Made by a program: the position numbers and the translations under genes. Positions 30,465-41,746 of a DNA stretch of 64,000 bases are shown here, piece by piece (position 1 is the first letter of the stretch; every line of letters begins with the position of its first letter). The notes under the pieces were generated by a model. The model saw only the letters and a program-made list of their open reading frames with translations. It was not told the origin of the DNA and made no database searches. Source of the stretch: Paralithodes platypus (Eukaryota; Arthropoda; Malacostraca; Decapoda; Lithodidae); NCBI GenBank assembly GCA_032716605.1, contig CM064545.1, positions 14,731,903 to 14,795,902 of the forward strand. Direction: 5' to 3'.

Positions 30465-33116
30465 TTGCAGGTTCTGCTAGTGCTCTTCCGCCTCGGCCGC
30501 CCTCCTCACCTACCTCTGTGCTCCCAGTTTAGGGTGAGTACGGATACCTGTTTGCATGTGTGTTCCTGTTTCCCCATGCTCCTTCCCTGGTTCTTCTTGG
30601 ACATTCTCTCCACTTACTCCTTCGACGTGCTGATTATGGTGTGTGTTCTTCTAGTGCAGGTAGGCTGCCTTGCTTTCGCCTTGGTTGTCGCTCCCCGTGC
30701 TTGGAGAGCCACAAGTCCTGCTTGCGCCACTCGCTCTGTGTGTCCTCTACGGCCTACCTCCCTGCTCTGTGTGGCACGTGTCTGGCCCTGGTGGTTGTGC
30801 TGCTCCATGGCCCTGGTTCCTCGGCGGCGGCTGTGGCCTCCTGCTTCCCTTCCGTCGGTGTGGACGATGGTCTCCTGCCACATTAGGACTGTGGGCCACC
30901 GTTCCCCGGCCTTTGTTGGCGACCGGATCCGCGTCGCCCTGGGTATCCCTGACCCGACTGAAGGCCATTTACCTGGCCCTCTCCCTGCTCGGGCCCTCTC
31001 CCCTGGGTCCCGCAGCCGGTCGTCCCATCGTCGGGGGGTTCCCCGGCTCCGTCCACGCTCTCGCTCGCCTCGTCGTCCTCCTGATCGCCTTGACGACGCC
31101 CATCGCCCTCGTCATGGTTCTCGCCCTGAGGCCGGGGTTAGCGGCTCTGCCCCTGTGCGTCCTCCCCTGGCCTCTACGGATAGGGGCTCTACTCCCTTCC
31201 GCCAGCTTCCCCAGCCCAGACGACTTCCTCTTACGTTGTCCTCTCCGCGCGCGCGGTTGTTCATGCTGTAGCTGGCCCTCTGCTCCCTCCTCCTACACTG
31301 TCCAGGAGGGTCCGCCTGGATGTCGTTGCTTCTCCTACTTCACCTGCTTCAGTGCCTATTCTTCCTTCACGGTCTCGTCCCACGGTGGTGGTCCCTCCCT
31401 CCTCCGCCTCGGTGTCGGGCCGCCCTGTTATCTCAGCCCCGGGGATCCTTGCTCTGTTTCCCCCCGCGGCTCCTGGCCTCCTTTCACCCGGCCAGCCTTC
31501 CCACTCCCGTCGTCCTGCTCCTCCTCATTCTTCTCTTCCTGACCTTCACTTACCGTCTCGCCAGGGGGGTACCCCTCCTCTTGCCTCGGTGGGGTTTCGC
31601 GAGGTTTCGGGGTCCCCTTTCTCAGGAGCTGATGTGTCGCTGGAAGAGGGGAATGGTGCTGTTTCCCCCTCGGCCGTTCGTGATCGGGGACGAGTCCCTC
31701 AACGGCGACACAACCGTCGTCGCTCGCCTTCCTTGGGCCGCGACGCTGCTGGTTCGTGTCGTGGGTCTCGCTCCCGCTCACGCTCGCCCCTGCGGACCGA
31801 CCAATCTGGGGGGGGGGGGGGGGGGCGGTAGCCTCTCTCGGATCAATTGTCGGCTATGCAGGGCTGGGTTGTGTCACGCTTCGACGGGCGCTTGGAGTCG
31901 ATGGAAGACTCTGTCTTCTCGCCCTTCTTAGCGGTGCCTCACCCTCAGCACCTCACCCTACCTACCCCTGCTATGGTCCCCCTCCCTTCTGCAGGCCTAC
32001 GCTCTGGTCAGACTTCAGCCGCCCTGACATCCTTCCGGCTGTTCAGTCCCTGGCTGTGTTGACGGGTCTGTCCTCCTATGGGACAGGTTTGTGCGACGCC
32101 GGTACGCCTGGCTTAGCCATCATGCTCGGTCAACCTCTCCCATTGGAGGCCTGGTTTGCTGAGGCCTTCGACTTCACACACCGATCCGTCGACGGCTCTC
32201 CTTCCGTCCCTCCCCCGGAGTCGTCCCTGATTTTGCCTCCTCTTGTGTCTGTCGGCGGGTTGGACGGCGCGTTCTGGTCCTGGATGAGCGCGCCCGTTCT
32301 TGAACTTTGTTCTATTGCTACCCCGTTCTTCTCTCACCCGGATCAGCCCTCTGTCGCCAAGGTTTTTCCCTTGCGACGGAGGGTGACGGACTTATTGTCT
32401 TGTCTTTAGGTTCCCTCCAGACGTCTGTTCACCACCTGCGGCTTTTCGAGGCGTCTGCGCCAGGCGTTCTTCGCGAGGGTTTGGACCGCGTTCAGCGGGT
32501 CCACCTTCGGCTCGCGGTGTCTTTGGTTCCCGAGCTGAAGGCGGTTTTGTGCGCGGCAACTCGGCACCGCACGACGGTACGGTCTTCGTTCTGCCGGCCG
32601 GCCCCCTTGGTTATTCGTCAGGGTTTGTTGTACTCTGCGCTATATACGTCGGGGTTTTTTACGCAGGATGCTTGGGAATGCTCCGCTTCTCTGTCGGCGG
32701 CCCCTGCTTCCGCCACACGACGCCGTGCTGTGTCGTTACGGACCCTGCTTACGTCACGCACCGACGCGCTGTGCCGCGCGCGGGGTCTTCTCAGTCCCGT
32801 CCTTCTGCCGGTCCTCTTCGGGGTGCTGCTGCAAGTGCTGCCGCCTTGCACGGGCGCAGGACTGGGACGTTGCTGGCCAGTGCTTCGGTTCCGCCTCGCA
32901 CTTCTGTTCTTGCCCCTTTCATCCCCTCTGTGTCGGGGCTGGCCGGCCTTCCACTTCCGGCCGCCTTTCGAAGGGGTCAGCCCCGCGCCGGCCTTGGGTT
33001 GGGGTGGCCCGCCCTTTTCGACGAGGTTGGGGGGGGCGGGGGTAGAGGAGGTCAACGTGGCGCTCATGCCCGCACGGCCCGTACCGGGGGTACCTCCACG
33101 TCAACACAATGTGTAG
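30465..33116 (+). pseudogene. gag-like region of DIRS 1
   Basis: Several overlapping frames are open because A is scarce. The Arg/Ser-rich stretches (SPGSRSRSSHRRG, RPRSRSPRRP, RGSRSRSRSPLR) resemble the SR-rich middle of the gag frame in DIRS 3. Later parts (HLRLFEASAPGVL, LVIRQGLLYS) lie in a different frame. A TAG follows a G-run (31808-31825). I infer a single ancestral ORF1 broken by frameshifts and do not assign a precise start. Confidence 0.5.
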
Positions 33117-34664
33117 TTCTCTGGGTCGGCCTCCTTGTTCTCCTTCTCGCCTGGGCGTACCGGGTCGCTCCCCTCCTCTCGGGTGCTTCCTCGGGTTGTT
33201 TTCGCCCTTGCGCCCCTCGGTAGCCGCGAGGGACGTTGGGGGCGGTGGGTTGCGCGGAGGGGTCTCACCTGGAGGTGGACGTCCAGACCCCCACTCCGCT
33301 CTTGTCACCGACAACGGCCCATCTCTTCAGAGGTGGCCCACGTGTTCACTTCCATGCCCGAGCTGGGTAGCGTCGAGGGAGTTGACCGCCGGTCACCCGG
33401 TTTTCCTCTCCCGTGTCTTTCTGGTTCCGTCGCCGACCTGCGACGCGATGCGACCGGTGGTGGATCTGTTGGCCCTCAACGGGCACATCGTGCACACACG
33501 GTTTCGGATGCTGCCGGTACCCCTGGTACGCCTGGCCCTGTGCCCTCTGTCGTGGGTAGTGTCGCTGGCCCTCCAGGATGTGTCTTGGCTCGTTCCTCTC
33601 CATCCTCGCTTCCAGCGATTCTTGGCCGTTCGGACTTCCGATCGTGTGTTCCTGTTCGACGGCCTTCCCTTCGGTCTCCACATCGCGCCGCAGATCTTCT
33701 CCGCACTGGTGGGGCAGGCTCTGGGTCCTCTCCTCAGGAGCGGGCTCCAGCTCCTGTTTTCCTTGGCCGTTTGGTTGGTAGTTTCCGACGCCCTAGGCCT
33801 GTGCATTGGCGACGCCCTCACAGTCGTTCGCGACATCGCACGGTTAGGGTTCCCCTTCGATGTTCCCAAGTCACGCTTGACCCCGTCGCGTGTCGTGCCA
33901 TGGGTCGGTCTCGCATGGGTTTTGTCCGGCGCTACGGTGACCCGGGGTCTGCCGGCCGCGGTGCACCTTCGGTGGACGGTCCTCGCCGTGTTGCACTCGG
34001 TCTCCCTCCCGGGGTGGCTCTGGGACTCGTTCGTGGGTTCGCTGCATTGGGCCGCTCTGCCCCTTCCCTTAGGGAGCCTCTGGCTACGCCGCCTCCTCCT
34101 CATGGGCACCGCGGTGTTTCCGTTGCCCCTATGGATCGGCTCCTGCCGCTCCCGCGTACCGTTCGCCGACGCTTCGGTCGCTGGGTTGCTCGGGGCTCGC
34201 TCTCTGCGGCTGTGCCCTGGACCGACCCCCCCGCCGACGGTCTGGGTAACCACAGATACGTCGAGCGAGGTTGGGTGAGGTTCCCAATCGACCCTGGGAC
34301 GTCCACTTCCCGGCAGATGGGTGGGTCTCCCTCCTCTTACCTGTCTATGCCCTCGGATTGTTGGTTCCTTTGTTCTTCCTGCGGGACCACGCGCTGGCCC
34401 TTCGGGGTGAGTCGGTGGCCTTCGGGTTGGACACTCAGACAAGCTGTCCCCTGTTTCCTTATGCGGGGGTCCTCCAGGTCGTTGACTCTATTAGGGGTCT
34501 CGGTGGAGTTGTTCTTCCTCGCGGACCGACTCCCCTTCTCCTTGCATGCCTCCTCCCTGCCCGGGCCTGCCACCCTTTGGGCGGCCGCCCTGTCGAGAGG
34601 GCAGGGCGTTCTTGTAGAATGGGCGATGAAACGGACTGTGTTCGCCGACCTCGCGGCTTCCTGA
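33109..34664 (+). pseudogene. Reverse transcriptase/RNase H of DIRS 1, catalytic residues lost
   Basis: Recognisable DIRS-type blocks: RPVVDLLALNGHIVHTRFRM, SLALQDVSWLVPLHPRFQRF, VFLFDGLPFGLHIAPQIFS, SLAVWLVVSDA, then RNase H WVTTDTSSEVGW, FFLRDHALAL, FGLDTQTSC and LPGPATLWAAALSRGQG. The motif A Asp is Ala (33568-33570), the motif C Tyr-x-Asp-Asp reads S-L-A-V (33760-33771) and the last RNase H Asp is Ala (34584-34586). The RNase H parts lie in different frames. It is a degenerate pol despite long open frames. Confidence 0.8.
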
Positions 34665-35030
34665 GGTGTTCCGGAGGTCGCCTTGTTCGCATCGGGGGTG
34701 CCGCGCCAGTTGCCTCTGGACCTCTCCCTCCGGCCTCGCGCTCCGGGGGGGGTCCGGACGCTTTTATGGTCGCCTGGTACAGGTGGCGGTCGATATCCAT
34801 CTTTCCGCCACCAGACGCGCTGTTGATGTGCCCAGTCTTCGCGAAGCTGCGGCTGTACCACGGCTGCGTCTGGCTCCTCGCGCCTCTGTGGCCGGCACGG
34901 ACTTGGTCCGCCCGGTTGCCGCGGTGGTGCCCGGGTCCGGTCCCTCTACCTGTCTCCGGCTTCCACTTGGGCTAGGTTGGGGTCCTGCGGACCTCTTTGG
35001 CCTTCGCATCGTGCTTGTTCATGAGGCACG

Positions 35031-36000
35031 GTGGCTCCCGGTCCCCGGCGGGCCTTGACTGACTTCCTGCAGCGTTCCTGGCCGTCTTCTCCTTGGGGGC
35101 CTTACGGGTCCCGCTGGAGGTTTTTTACTAGGTGGCTACAGGCCACTCGCCTGCCGGTTGGCTCTCCTTCCCTCGTCCTACGCTCCTTGTTTCACCTCTT
35201 CCGTACACGTCGCTTTCCAGTCGACGCTATACGTACCCACTTGTCTGCCGTCCGGGGGGTTCTTTGGGTCCGTTGCTGGGCTGGTCGTTCCGCCACAGGT
35301 GCTGGATTCCTTCCTGACGGCTGCCTTCCGGGATCGACCGCCTCCGCGCCAGGTCTCTCCGCTGTGGGATCTGGGGCGGGCTCTGGTCCTTCTGGCTTCC
35401 CCCACGTATACAAGGGCCACTACGCCGGTTCCGTTGCTCGGGCGTCCACTCTTCCTTGTCGCTCTGGCCACTGGGGATCGGGTGTCTGCACTAGCGGCAT
35501 TGTCACGGCCCCGGGACTGCGTACGATTCTCCCCGTCCTTGCATGGCGTCTCGTTCGCCTCCTCCCCACCTTTTGTTACCACGCATGGGAGGGAGGCCCC
35601 CGTTTTCCAGCCTTTCGCCGTCCAGGCTTTACGGCGTGGGCATCCTCGCCATGTGTTGTGCCCGGTGTCAGCCTTGCACTCCTCTGTTGCGTCTGTGGCG
35701 CCGCCTTCGGGTACTGCTGTGTGGGTGTCTCCTCGGACAGGTGGGAGGCTCTAGCAGGTGCAGCTGGGCCGCCACGTTTGTCGGACCGTTCGTGCCCGTC
35801 ACCCTGTTTGTAGGGGTTCTGCGCGCGATGTCAGATCCTTTGCTGCCTCCTTCCGGTTCCTGCCACGTCGATCCTTCCCTGCCTTCGCCTCCGCGGTTTT
35901 GTGGTCTTCTATCAATTCCTTCATCTCCTCCTACCTCTCCGTGTCCAGTGTTCGACCCCCTCGGCCGGTGATTGCTCTCGGGGGTCGTGTTTCCTGGTGC
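35031..36000 (+). pseudogene. Tyrosine recombinase of DIRS 1
   Basis: N-terminal part in one frame (LFRTRRFPVDAIRTHLSAVRG, matching DIRS 2 VNTLRNHLSAIK), then in another frame ALATGDRVSALAALSR (first catalytic Arg), VLCPVSALHSS, AVWVSPRTGGRL, an in-frame TAG at 35752-35754, ARDVRSFAAS (the H-x-x-R box with His replaced by Arg at 35824-35826) and LWSSINSFISSYLS (candidate nucleophile Tyr). In the family it joins circular cDNA to the genome without a DDE integrase. It appears inactive. Confidence 0.75.
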
Positions 36001-36435
36001 TCTGGCGAAGATCCCTGGTCTTCCCCCCTTGTCCCTCGTTCTTTTCCTTTGTTTTATTTGACAAAGGGGGGGGGGGGGGGTGTATGGGTTTGCAACACTG
36101 GATTGCAAGTTTGGGATTATGTATTGTTCCAGTACATAAGTGTTTTTGCCACATTGAAAATTGTGTTTTGTTCTTGTGTTCAGTGTTTTTGTTGGTTTTT
36201 GAAGAAAAGGGATTTTGGGTACAGTACCTTTTTGGTTTCAGACAAGTCTATGTTTTTGCATTACTATGAATGACGGGCATGTGTTAAAACTGTTCTTTTT
36301 AGCTACTCCTCAGTTTTTCACTCTTTTATTAAACTCTCTTGTTTACATTGTGTCTTTGTCATTCGTAATTTTGTTTTATGCATTGGTTTTTTTTGGTAGG
36401 TTGGGCTTGGATGTCCTCCTCCTATTTGTTATGCA

Positions 36436-36550
36436 GCCTTGACGTTGGATTTGCCAAGACTACTAACAAATTGGGAGGTTTGACGTACCTCCCAACCTAC
36501 CAAATAGGAAAACCTACTATTTGGTAGTAGTCTTGGAAAATCCAACGTAC
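36436..36550. repeat. Internal complementary region of DIRS 1 (circle-junction template)
   Basis: Reads as the reverse complement of the element's right end joined to its left end: CCAAGACTACTAAC complements the left terminus, followed directly by AAATTGGGAGGTTTGACGTA, which complements the right terminus (36930-36962). This is the defining feature of DIRS-1-type elements, used to join ends during circle formation. It defines the element's ends at about 28919 and 36962. Confidence 0.88.
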
Positions 36551-36611
36551 ATAATACCCTCCCTCACGCCGGACCCCTGCCCATCCGCGTTCTTCTGCTG
36601 ACGTGAGATGT

Positions 36612-36960
36612 GATGACAAGAGAGGGTCGCTCATGCGCACGTTCGACAGGGATCTGCACATGACGGAACACAGGATGGGCCTTAAGCGGTAACTAAGGTA
36701 AACCCCTTTTTCTTCTCTTCTATGCTTTTTTCACCTTCGGTGGTAGTTTTGGTTAATGTACAACGTCTCATAGAGCAAGATAAGGAGTAGACTCTAGACG
36801 TTTTCTTTTTAACCGCGGTTGGAATGACGACATAGCAGTCAAAATAGACAAGTCGTCATTGCAATTAGGTTAATAGCCTTGACGTTGGATTTTCCAAGAC
36901 TACTACCAAATAGTAGGTTTTCCTATTTGGTAGGTTGGGAGGTACGTCAAACCTCCCAAT
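36612..36960. repeat. Right inverted terminal repeat and right end of DIRS 1
   Basis: 36612-36900 is the inverse of 28919-29217. A right-end extension (36901-36960) includes ACTACTACCAAATAGTAGGT and GGTTGGGAGGTACG, both complementary to parts of the internal region at 36468-36530. Composition is ordinary. Confidence 0.85.
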
Positions 36961-39686
36961 TTCTTGTTACTGCTTTTAGCGTTCCTACAACCCTCTTCCC
37001 CTGTTGTACCCTCTCCCGCACCTCTTCATCCATAGTCCCATCTTTACTCAACACACTGCCCAGATACTTAAAAGAGTTGACGATCTCCATAGCCTGACCG
37101 TTCAGCTTCACCTCACACTCTGTGACTTCACCCCTTTCGAAGACCATAACCTTGCTCTTCCCCTTATTTACCTTCAAATTCCGTTTTTCGCACACTGTTC
37201 CAAACTCATTTACCAGACCCTGCAACTCCCATTCATTATCACTCATCAGAACTGTATCATCCGCAAACAGCAGTATAGGTAGCTTCCACTCAATTCCCTC
37301 CCTTTTCAGCGATACACCAACATCCACTGCTCTTGATAGTATTTCTTTCATAACTCCATCCATATATACAGTAAACAACCACGGGGACATCACACACCCC
37401 TGTTTCAAACCAACATTCAGGTCAAAGAACTCGCTCTGCTCACTCTCCACACGTACTGCCGCCTTTGCACCCTCATACATGCTCTTCACTGCTTTCAGCA
37501 ACTTGCTCTCTACTCCGTATACTCTAAGTACTTTCCACAAACCTTCTCTATCCACTCTGTCATAGGCCTTCTCCAAGTCCATAAAGGCAACATACACCTT
37601 TTGTTTCTTCTCCAGATACTTCTCCACAACACAATTCAGGGTAAAAATCTGATCTACACATCCTCTTCCCTTCCTAAAACCTCCCTGCTCGTCGCCTATC
37701 CATTTCTCCGTTCTCACTCTCACTCTCTCAATCACTACCCTACTGTATACCTTCCCTACTACGCTTAGAAGACATATTCCTCGGTGGTTACCACACACTC
37801 CTCTTTCCCCTTTGCCCTTATATAGGGGGACTATTATGCCAGTCTTCCAGTCATCGGGTGCACTCCCCTTCTCCCATGCTAGTTTGCACATTTTCCATAC
37901 CCATTCTATCACTATCTCACCACCATACCTCAACATTTCCCCACACACTCCATCTGTTCCTGGTGCTTTCCCCAACTTCACTCTTTTCATTGCTTCCGAC
38001 ACTTCTGACCTCCTGATCCCCACCTCCTCCTCCACTACTTCTCTTCTTCTCCCTCCCATACCATATCCAGCTATGTTTGCTGGCTCTTCATTCCTTTCAT
38101 TTAGCAACTCACTGAAGTACTCCCTCCATCTTTCGACTCTCTCTTGCTTCTCGGCTAGCATTCTCCCATTCTTATCTTTCACACCCTTACTGTTTCCCTT
38201 GCTACCTTCCCTAACTTTCTTGACTTCTTTCCAGAACAGTTTCTTACTCTCCCTCCATTTTACACTCAGATTCCTTCCAAATTCCTCATCTACTCTTCTC
38301 TTACTTTCCTTCACTACTCTCTTCACCACCCTCTTACTCTCCACGTACCTCGCTCGTTTCTGTCTCTCGGAATCTTCATTCCCTCTACTACCCAACCACT
38401 CTCTATATGCTTTCTTCTTTTCTTCCACAGCTATTCTTACCTCTTCTGTCCACCATGCTGTACCTTTCACTCCCCTCCCTCTTCTCCTCACTCCACACAC
38501 CTCCTCACATGCTGCACAGATCTCATCCTTAAACACCTTGCTCATCTCTTCCACTTCCTCCATAACTTCCAGGTCGAACCCACCTAGTCGTCTTTCCACT
38601 GCTCTCCTGTACTCCTCCCTGACTTCCTCCTCCTGCAACCTCTCCACCCTCCTCACCATTCCACCCTCCTCTCGCCTCCCTCCCGCTCTCCTCACCCACT
38701 TCTTTTGTATCCTAACCTTAGCTACCACTACATAATGATCAGACAGACCCCCTCCAATACCCCTATACACCCTAGCATCCATCACAGATTTCTTCATTCG
38801 TTCATCCACACATACATAATCAATCAATGACTTTCGTTCCACCACTGTCTTATCCTTCATCGTCAACATCCGTTTCCACGTGTACCTGTGGATCCTTCTG
38901 TGTCGGAAGAAGGTGTTGGCTATCCACAGCCTCCTCCCCACACATACGTCCACAAGTGCACTACCATTCCCATTCACCTCTGATGGTACCCCCCACCCTC
39001 CCACCACTCCCTCAACTTTCCTATCACCCACCTTACCATTCATATCCCCAATCAGAAATATTCTTTCGTTCTTGTCAAACTTCTCCAGGCACGCCTCCAC
39101 ATTCATCCAGAACTCCTCTTTCTTTCTTTCAAGTATATCCTCTGTCGGGGCATACACGCATACAATCACCCACGTTTGTATTCCTACTTTCATTCTCACC
39201 CACACAATCCTTGAACCCACAGACCCATACTCTCTTACACATTCCTTCCATTTGCTACTTACAAACAAACATGCACCTTCTCTCGCTGTTCCTTCACTCA
39301 CTCCAGCACACACACCCATTCCACACTCCCACTCTCTCACATCTGAACCTTTCCATTTGGTCTCTGTCATTCCACATACATCCAGCCTGGCATTCACTAA
39401 CACTTCCAGAACCTCTCTCTCTTTTGTGCCATCATTCATGCCACTAACATTCCACGTAGCCATTCTCAGAATGTCCGAAGGCATGTCCTTAGTCAGTCGT
39501 GGTTCGTCAACGTTGGTTCCGTCCGCATCCGAGGCTGTTCGTTCGTTTTTCTTTGCTTAGATATGTTTTCCGGGTGGGGGTCGCAAGCCCACCGACCCAA
39601 CCTCTTTAGTCGCCTCTTACGACACGCAGAAGGCACGTGGGGCATATTCTATTCCCTAACCCCCAGCGTGTTATAACATTGTTTAA

Positions 39687-40167
39687 CCCTTCCTCCCCGG
39701 GCTGTCTTAGCTAATGACGGTCGCCCCTACCCGGGCGATATGGCCGAAAAACGTCTAGGCCTAGGCTACCGTATTTATGTTTATTTTCACTGCTAGAACT
39801 TTCCCACTCATCTATAATCGTAGTGCGGTTTTCAATCTGTATTTTGGCATTGAGTAGAGCTCTGTAAGTCAACTGGTTCAGTTGTGATGACGATTTCAGT
39901 GGAGCCAATATTGCAGAGATGTTGCCAATATGGGGGCTTTTTAGACACTAATTTCGTCATGACGTCAGAACAATAACATTGAGGAGTCTTCTCCTTCTTG
40001 TTTTCGGAGGAGCGGTGACGAACGCTTGGGTTTGTTGACATACGTCGTACGCACGGCGTTCGGACCAAGCTTAATTAGGCTATTAAGCTCATGCCTTAGA
40101 TAAGGCATACCGGGTAGCGGCCCTTCTTTCGTGCTGTCCTTACCTAAGGCAGCCCGGGTAGGAAGGG
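39687..40167. mobile_element. piggyBac-derived MITE D, copy 1
   Basis: TTAA at 39683-39686 and 40168-40171. Ends CCCTTCCTCCCCGGGC and, reverse-complemented, CCCTTCCTACCCGGGC. It shares GAAAAACGTCTAGGCCTAGG and TTGAGTAGAGCTCT with the other copies. It inserted just outside RTE B copy 2. 481 bp, non-coding. Confidence 0.88.
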
Positions 40168-40360
40168 TTAAGTTAGATTTTTTCTTTTTCTTCTCTTATT
40201 TTTTTACTTAAGTTTTTTCGTAGTGGGTACCCGATCTATAGACGACTCCATAAGAGAAGTTGCGTTACACTTATAAGGAATACTCCATTACTCTGTTCAT
40301 CCCCGCGGCGGTGGATTCAAAACGGCTGATGCGGGTGTTGAATGGAGACTATTATATTAA

Positions 40361-40839
40361 CCCTCCAGACCCGGAAGGGCTCTTGAACGCCCATAAAAAA
40401 CACACCCGAGCTACCCGGAAGGGCTCTTAAACACCCATGAGCTCAAAACCTGTAAGCTTGGTGTGCGAGGCGTACGTCCGACGCATGTAAACAACAGCCG
40501 GCTGGACCGACGCCCTGCATCTCCGGCCACAAGAAGGAGTGCGTCGCTTGTTCGTGTGTGCCTGTATGTTATTGTTAAGTATCGAAAAGTAGTGTAAAGT
40601 GGCTGTTTTTGCCATAAAGTTATCTCCAATGAAATCATCATCACAACTGAACCAGTTCACTTAGAGAGCTCTACTTAACGCCATTCTACAGGTACGAAAC
40701 ACATCTACGCTTGGGGATATGTGGGAATGCGGAAGCAAGCCAAATAACAAGGATGCAGTAGCCTAGGCGTAGACGTTTTTCGGCCAAAACCCCCGGATTT
40801 CGGGGAATATATTTATAATACATAGCCGGGGCTGGAGGG
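40361..40839. mobile_element. piggyBac-derived MITE D, copy 2 (opposite orientation)
   Basis: TTAA at 40357-40360 and 40840-40843. Ends CCCTCCAGACCCGG and CCCTCCAGCCCCGG. It carries the family blocks CGACGCATGTAAACAA, AGAGAGCTCTACT and GACGTTTTTCGGCC in reverse order relative to copy 1. More diverged than copies 1, 3 and 4. 479 bp. Confidence 0.85.
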
Positions 40840-41093
40840 TTAATAGGCAGATCGTCAATGATGGAGGGGCCACTATTAAATAAGGTCCCGTAGGGAGGAG
40901 ACGCAGTCGCGGCACCGGCAACCGCCGGAGTCGCGGCCACCGCCCTCCGCCTCTACCTCTACAATGTCTAACGTCCAATCTGGCAGTTCCGAGGTAGGGA
41001 CGGAGGGAGCTGAGTCAACTCCCAGAGATGGGTCTGGTGAGGGTTTCTTTGGACCAAAGGACGTACATTTTGCAATCCCAAAATTAAGCTTAA

Positions 41094-41574
41094 CCCTCCG
41101 GGCCCGGGCTGTTCCTCCAAAGGACAGTGTGGGCTACCCGGGCGATCTGGCCGAGAAACGTCTAGGCCTAGGCTACCGTATTTTTGTTTAGTTTAACTGC
41201 TAGAAATTTCCCACGCATCTATAAACGTAGTGCGGTTTCCAATCTGTAGACTGGCGTTGAGTAGAGCTCTCTAAGTCAACTGGTTCAGTTGTGATGACGA
41301 TTTCCGTGGAGCGAATTTTTCCGCGATGTTGACAATATCGGAGCTTTTCAGACACTAATTTCATCTAACGTCACAACAATAACATTGATCCGACGTCTCC
41401 TTATTGTTTTCGGAGGTGCGGTGACGCAACGATCGGCTTTGTTTACATGCGTCGGACGCACAGCGTTCAGACCAAGCTGAATAGGCTTGAAAGCTTACTG
41501 CCTAGTAACAGGACACCCGGGCTCCTGCCCTTATTTCGTGGTGTCCTTTCACACTGACACCCGGGCAGGAAGGG
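41094..41574. mobile_element. piggyBac-derived MITE D, copy 3
   Basis: TTAA at 41090-41093 and 41575-41578. Ends CCCTCCGGGCCCGGGC and, reverse-complemented, CCCTTCCTGCCCGGGTGTC, with a GGTGTCCTTT..ACTGACACC hairpin at the right. It shares GCGTTGAGTAGAGCTCTCTA with piggyBac 3. It disrupts the 40964-42120 ORF. 481 bp. Confidence 0.9.
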
Positions 41575-41681
41575 TTAAACTTACCACTGAGTAGGCCTCC
41601 TATAGTATCTCAGAGAGTGTTGGCTGAACAATACCGTGGGTACACGGCGAGTGAGCCCCAAGACTATGAAGGGTCCCAGTT

Positions 41682-41746
41682 CTATGTATCTATCTATTGC
41701 CTGACGCCGTGATCCCCGAAGGGGTGGCCACGAACGAACCGCCCCC
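41682..41746 (-). mobile_element. 65-bp extreme 3' fragment of RTE-like B
   Basis: Only the (TAGA)n tail and about 50 bp of the 3' end (complement of CTGACGCCGTGATCCCCGAA) are present, flanked by an exact 12-bp duplication AGGGTCCCAGTT (41670-41681 and 41747-41758). This is a genuine, very short target-primed insertion. Confidence 0.92.

Larger units (their letters stand above)
28919..36960 (+). mobile_element. DIRS-like tyrosine-recombinase retrotransposon 1, structurally complete
   Basis: Inserted in RTE B copy 2 between CACCCTATTT and TTCTTGTTAC, with no obvious target duplication, as known for DIRS elements. It has inverted terminal repeats (28919-29217 and 36612-36900), an internal complementary region (36436-36550), and gag-, RT/RNase H- and tyrosine-recombinase-like regions in order on the + strand. 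The coding interior is strikingly poor in A. Length is about 8.0 kb. Confidence 0.88.
28429..39484 (-). pseudogene. Endonuclease/reverse transcriptase of RTE-like B, copy 2 (interrupted)
   Basis: The start ATG at 39482-39484 begins MPSDILRMATWNVSGMND. The first 845 codons read open to the DIRS junction, and the C-terminal ~160 codons (28917 to 28432) are also open. Endonuclease residues are visible (N in TWNVSG, E in GMTETKW, D-x-N in GDMNGK, SDH), as are RT motifs DLEKAYDRV and FADDTVLM. Without the DIRS insertion I see no stop or frameshift, so the copy may have been intact when it was hit. It would nick target DNA and reverse-transcribe its own RNA. Confidence 0.9.
28417..39664 (-). mobile_element. 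RTE-like retrotransposon B, copy 2, full length, split by a DIRS element
   Basis: Flanked by a 10-bp duplication AGCGTGTTAT (28407-28416 and 39665-39674). On the minus strand it runs from a 5' leader (39664 to 39485) through one long frame (from 39484) to a (TAGA)n tail at 28417. It is interrupted once, by the DIRS element at 28919-36960. The two parts sum to about 3.2 kb, the usual length of RTE elements. Confidence 0.92.

Noticed and set aside
33393..34442. A 349-codon frame on the minus strand of DIRS 1
   Set aside because: Stops on the minus strand need T, which is rare there because the plus strand lacks A. No domain is visible and the plus strand carries the pol remnants.
7046..36080. 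Homopolymer G/C runs (7046-7066, 31808-31825, 36067-36080, 50508-50532) as biological signals
   Set aside because: Run lengths are prone to sequencing and assembly error; they could cause artificial frameshifts, so I draw nothing from them. None of the five TA-NNN-TA scars lies in such a run.
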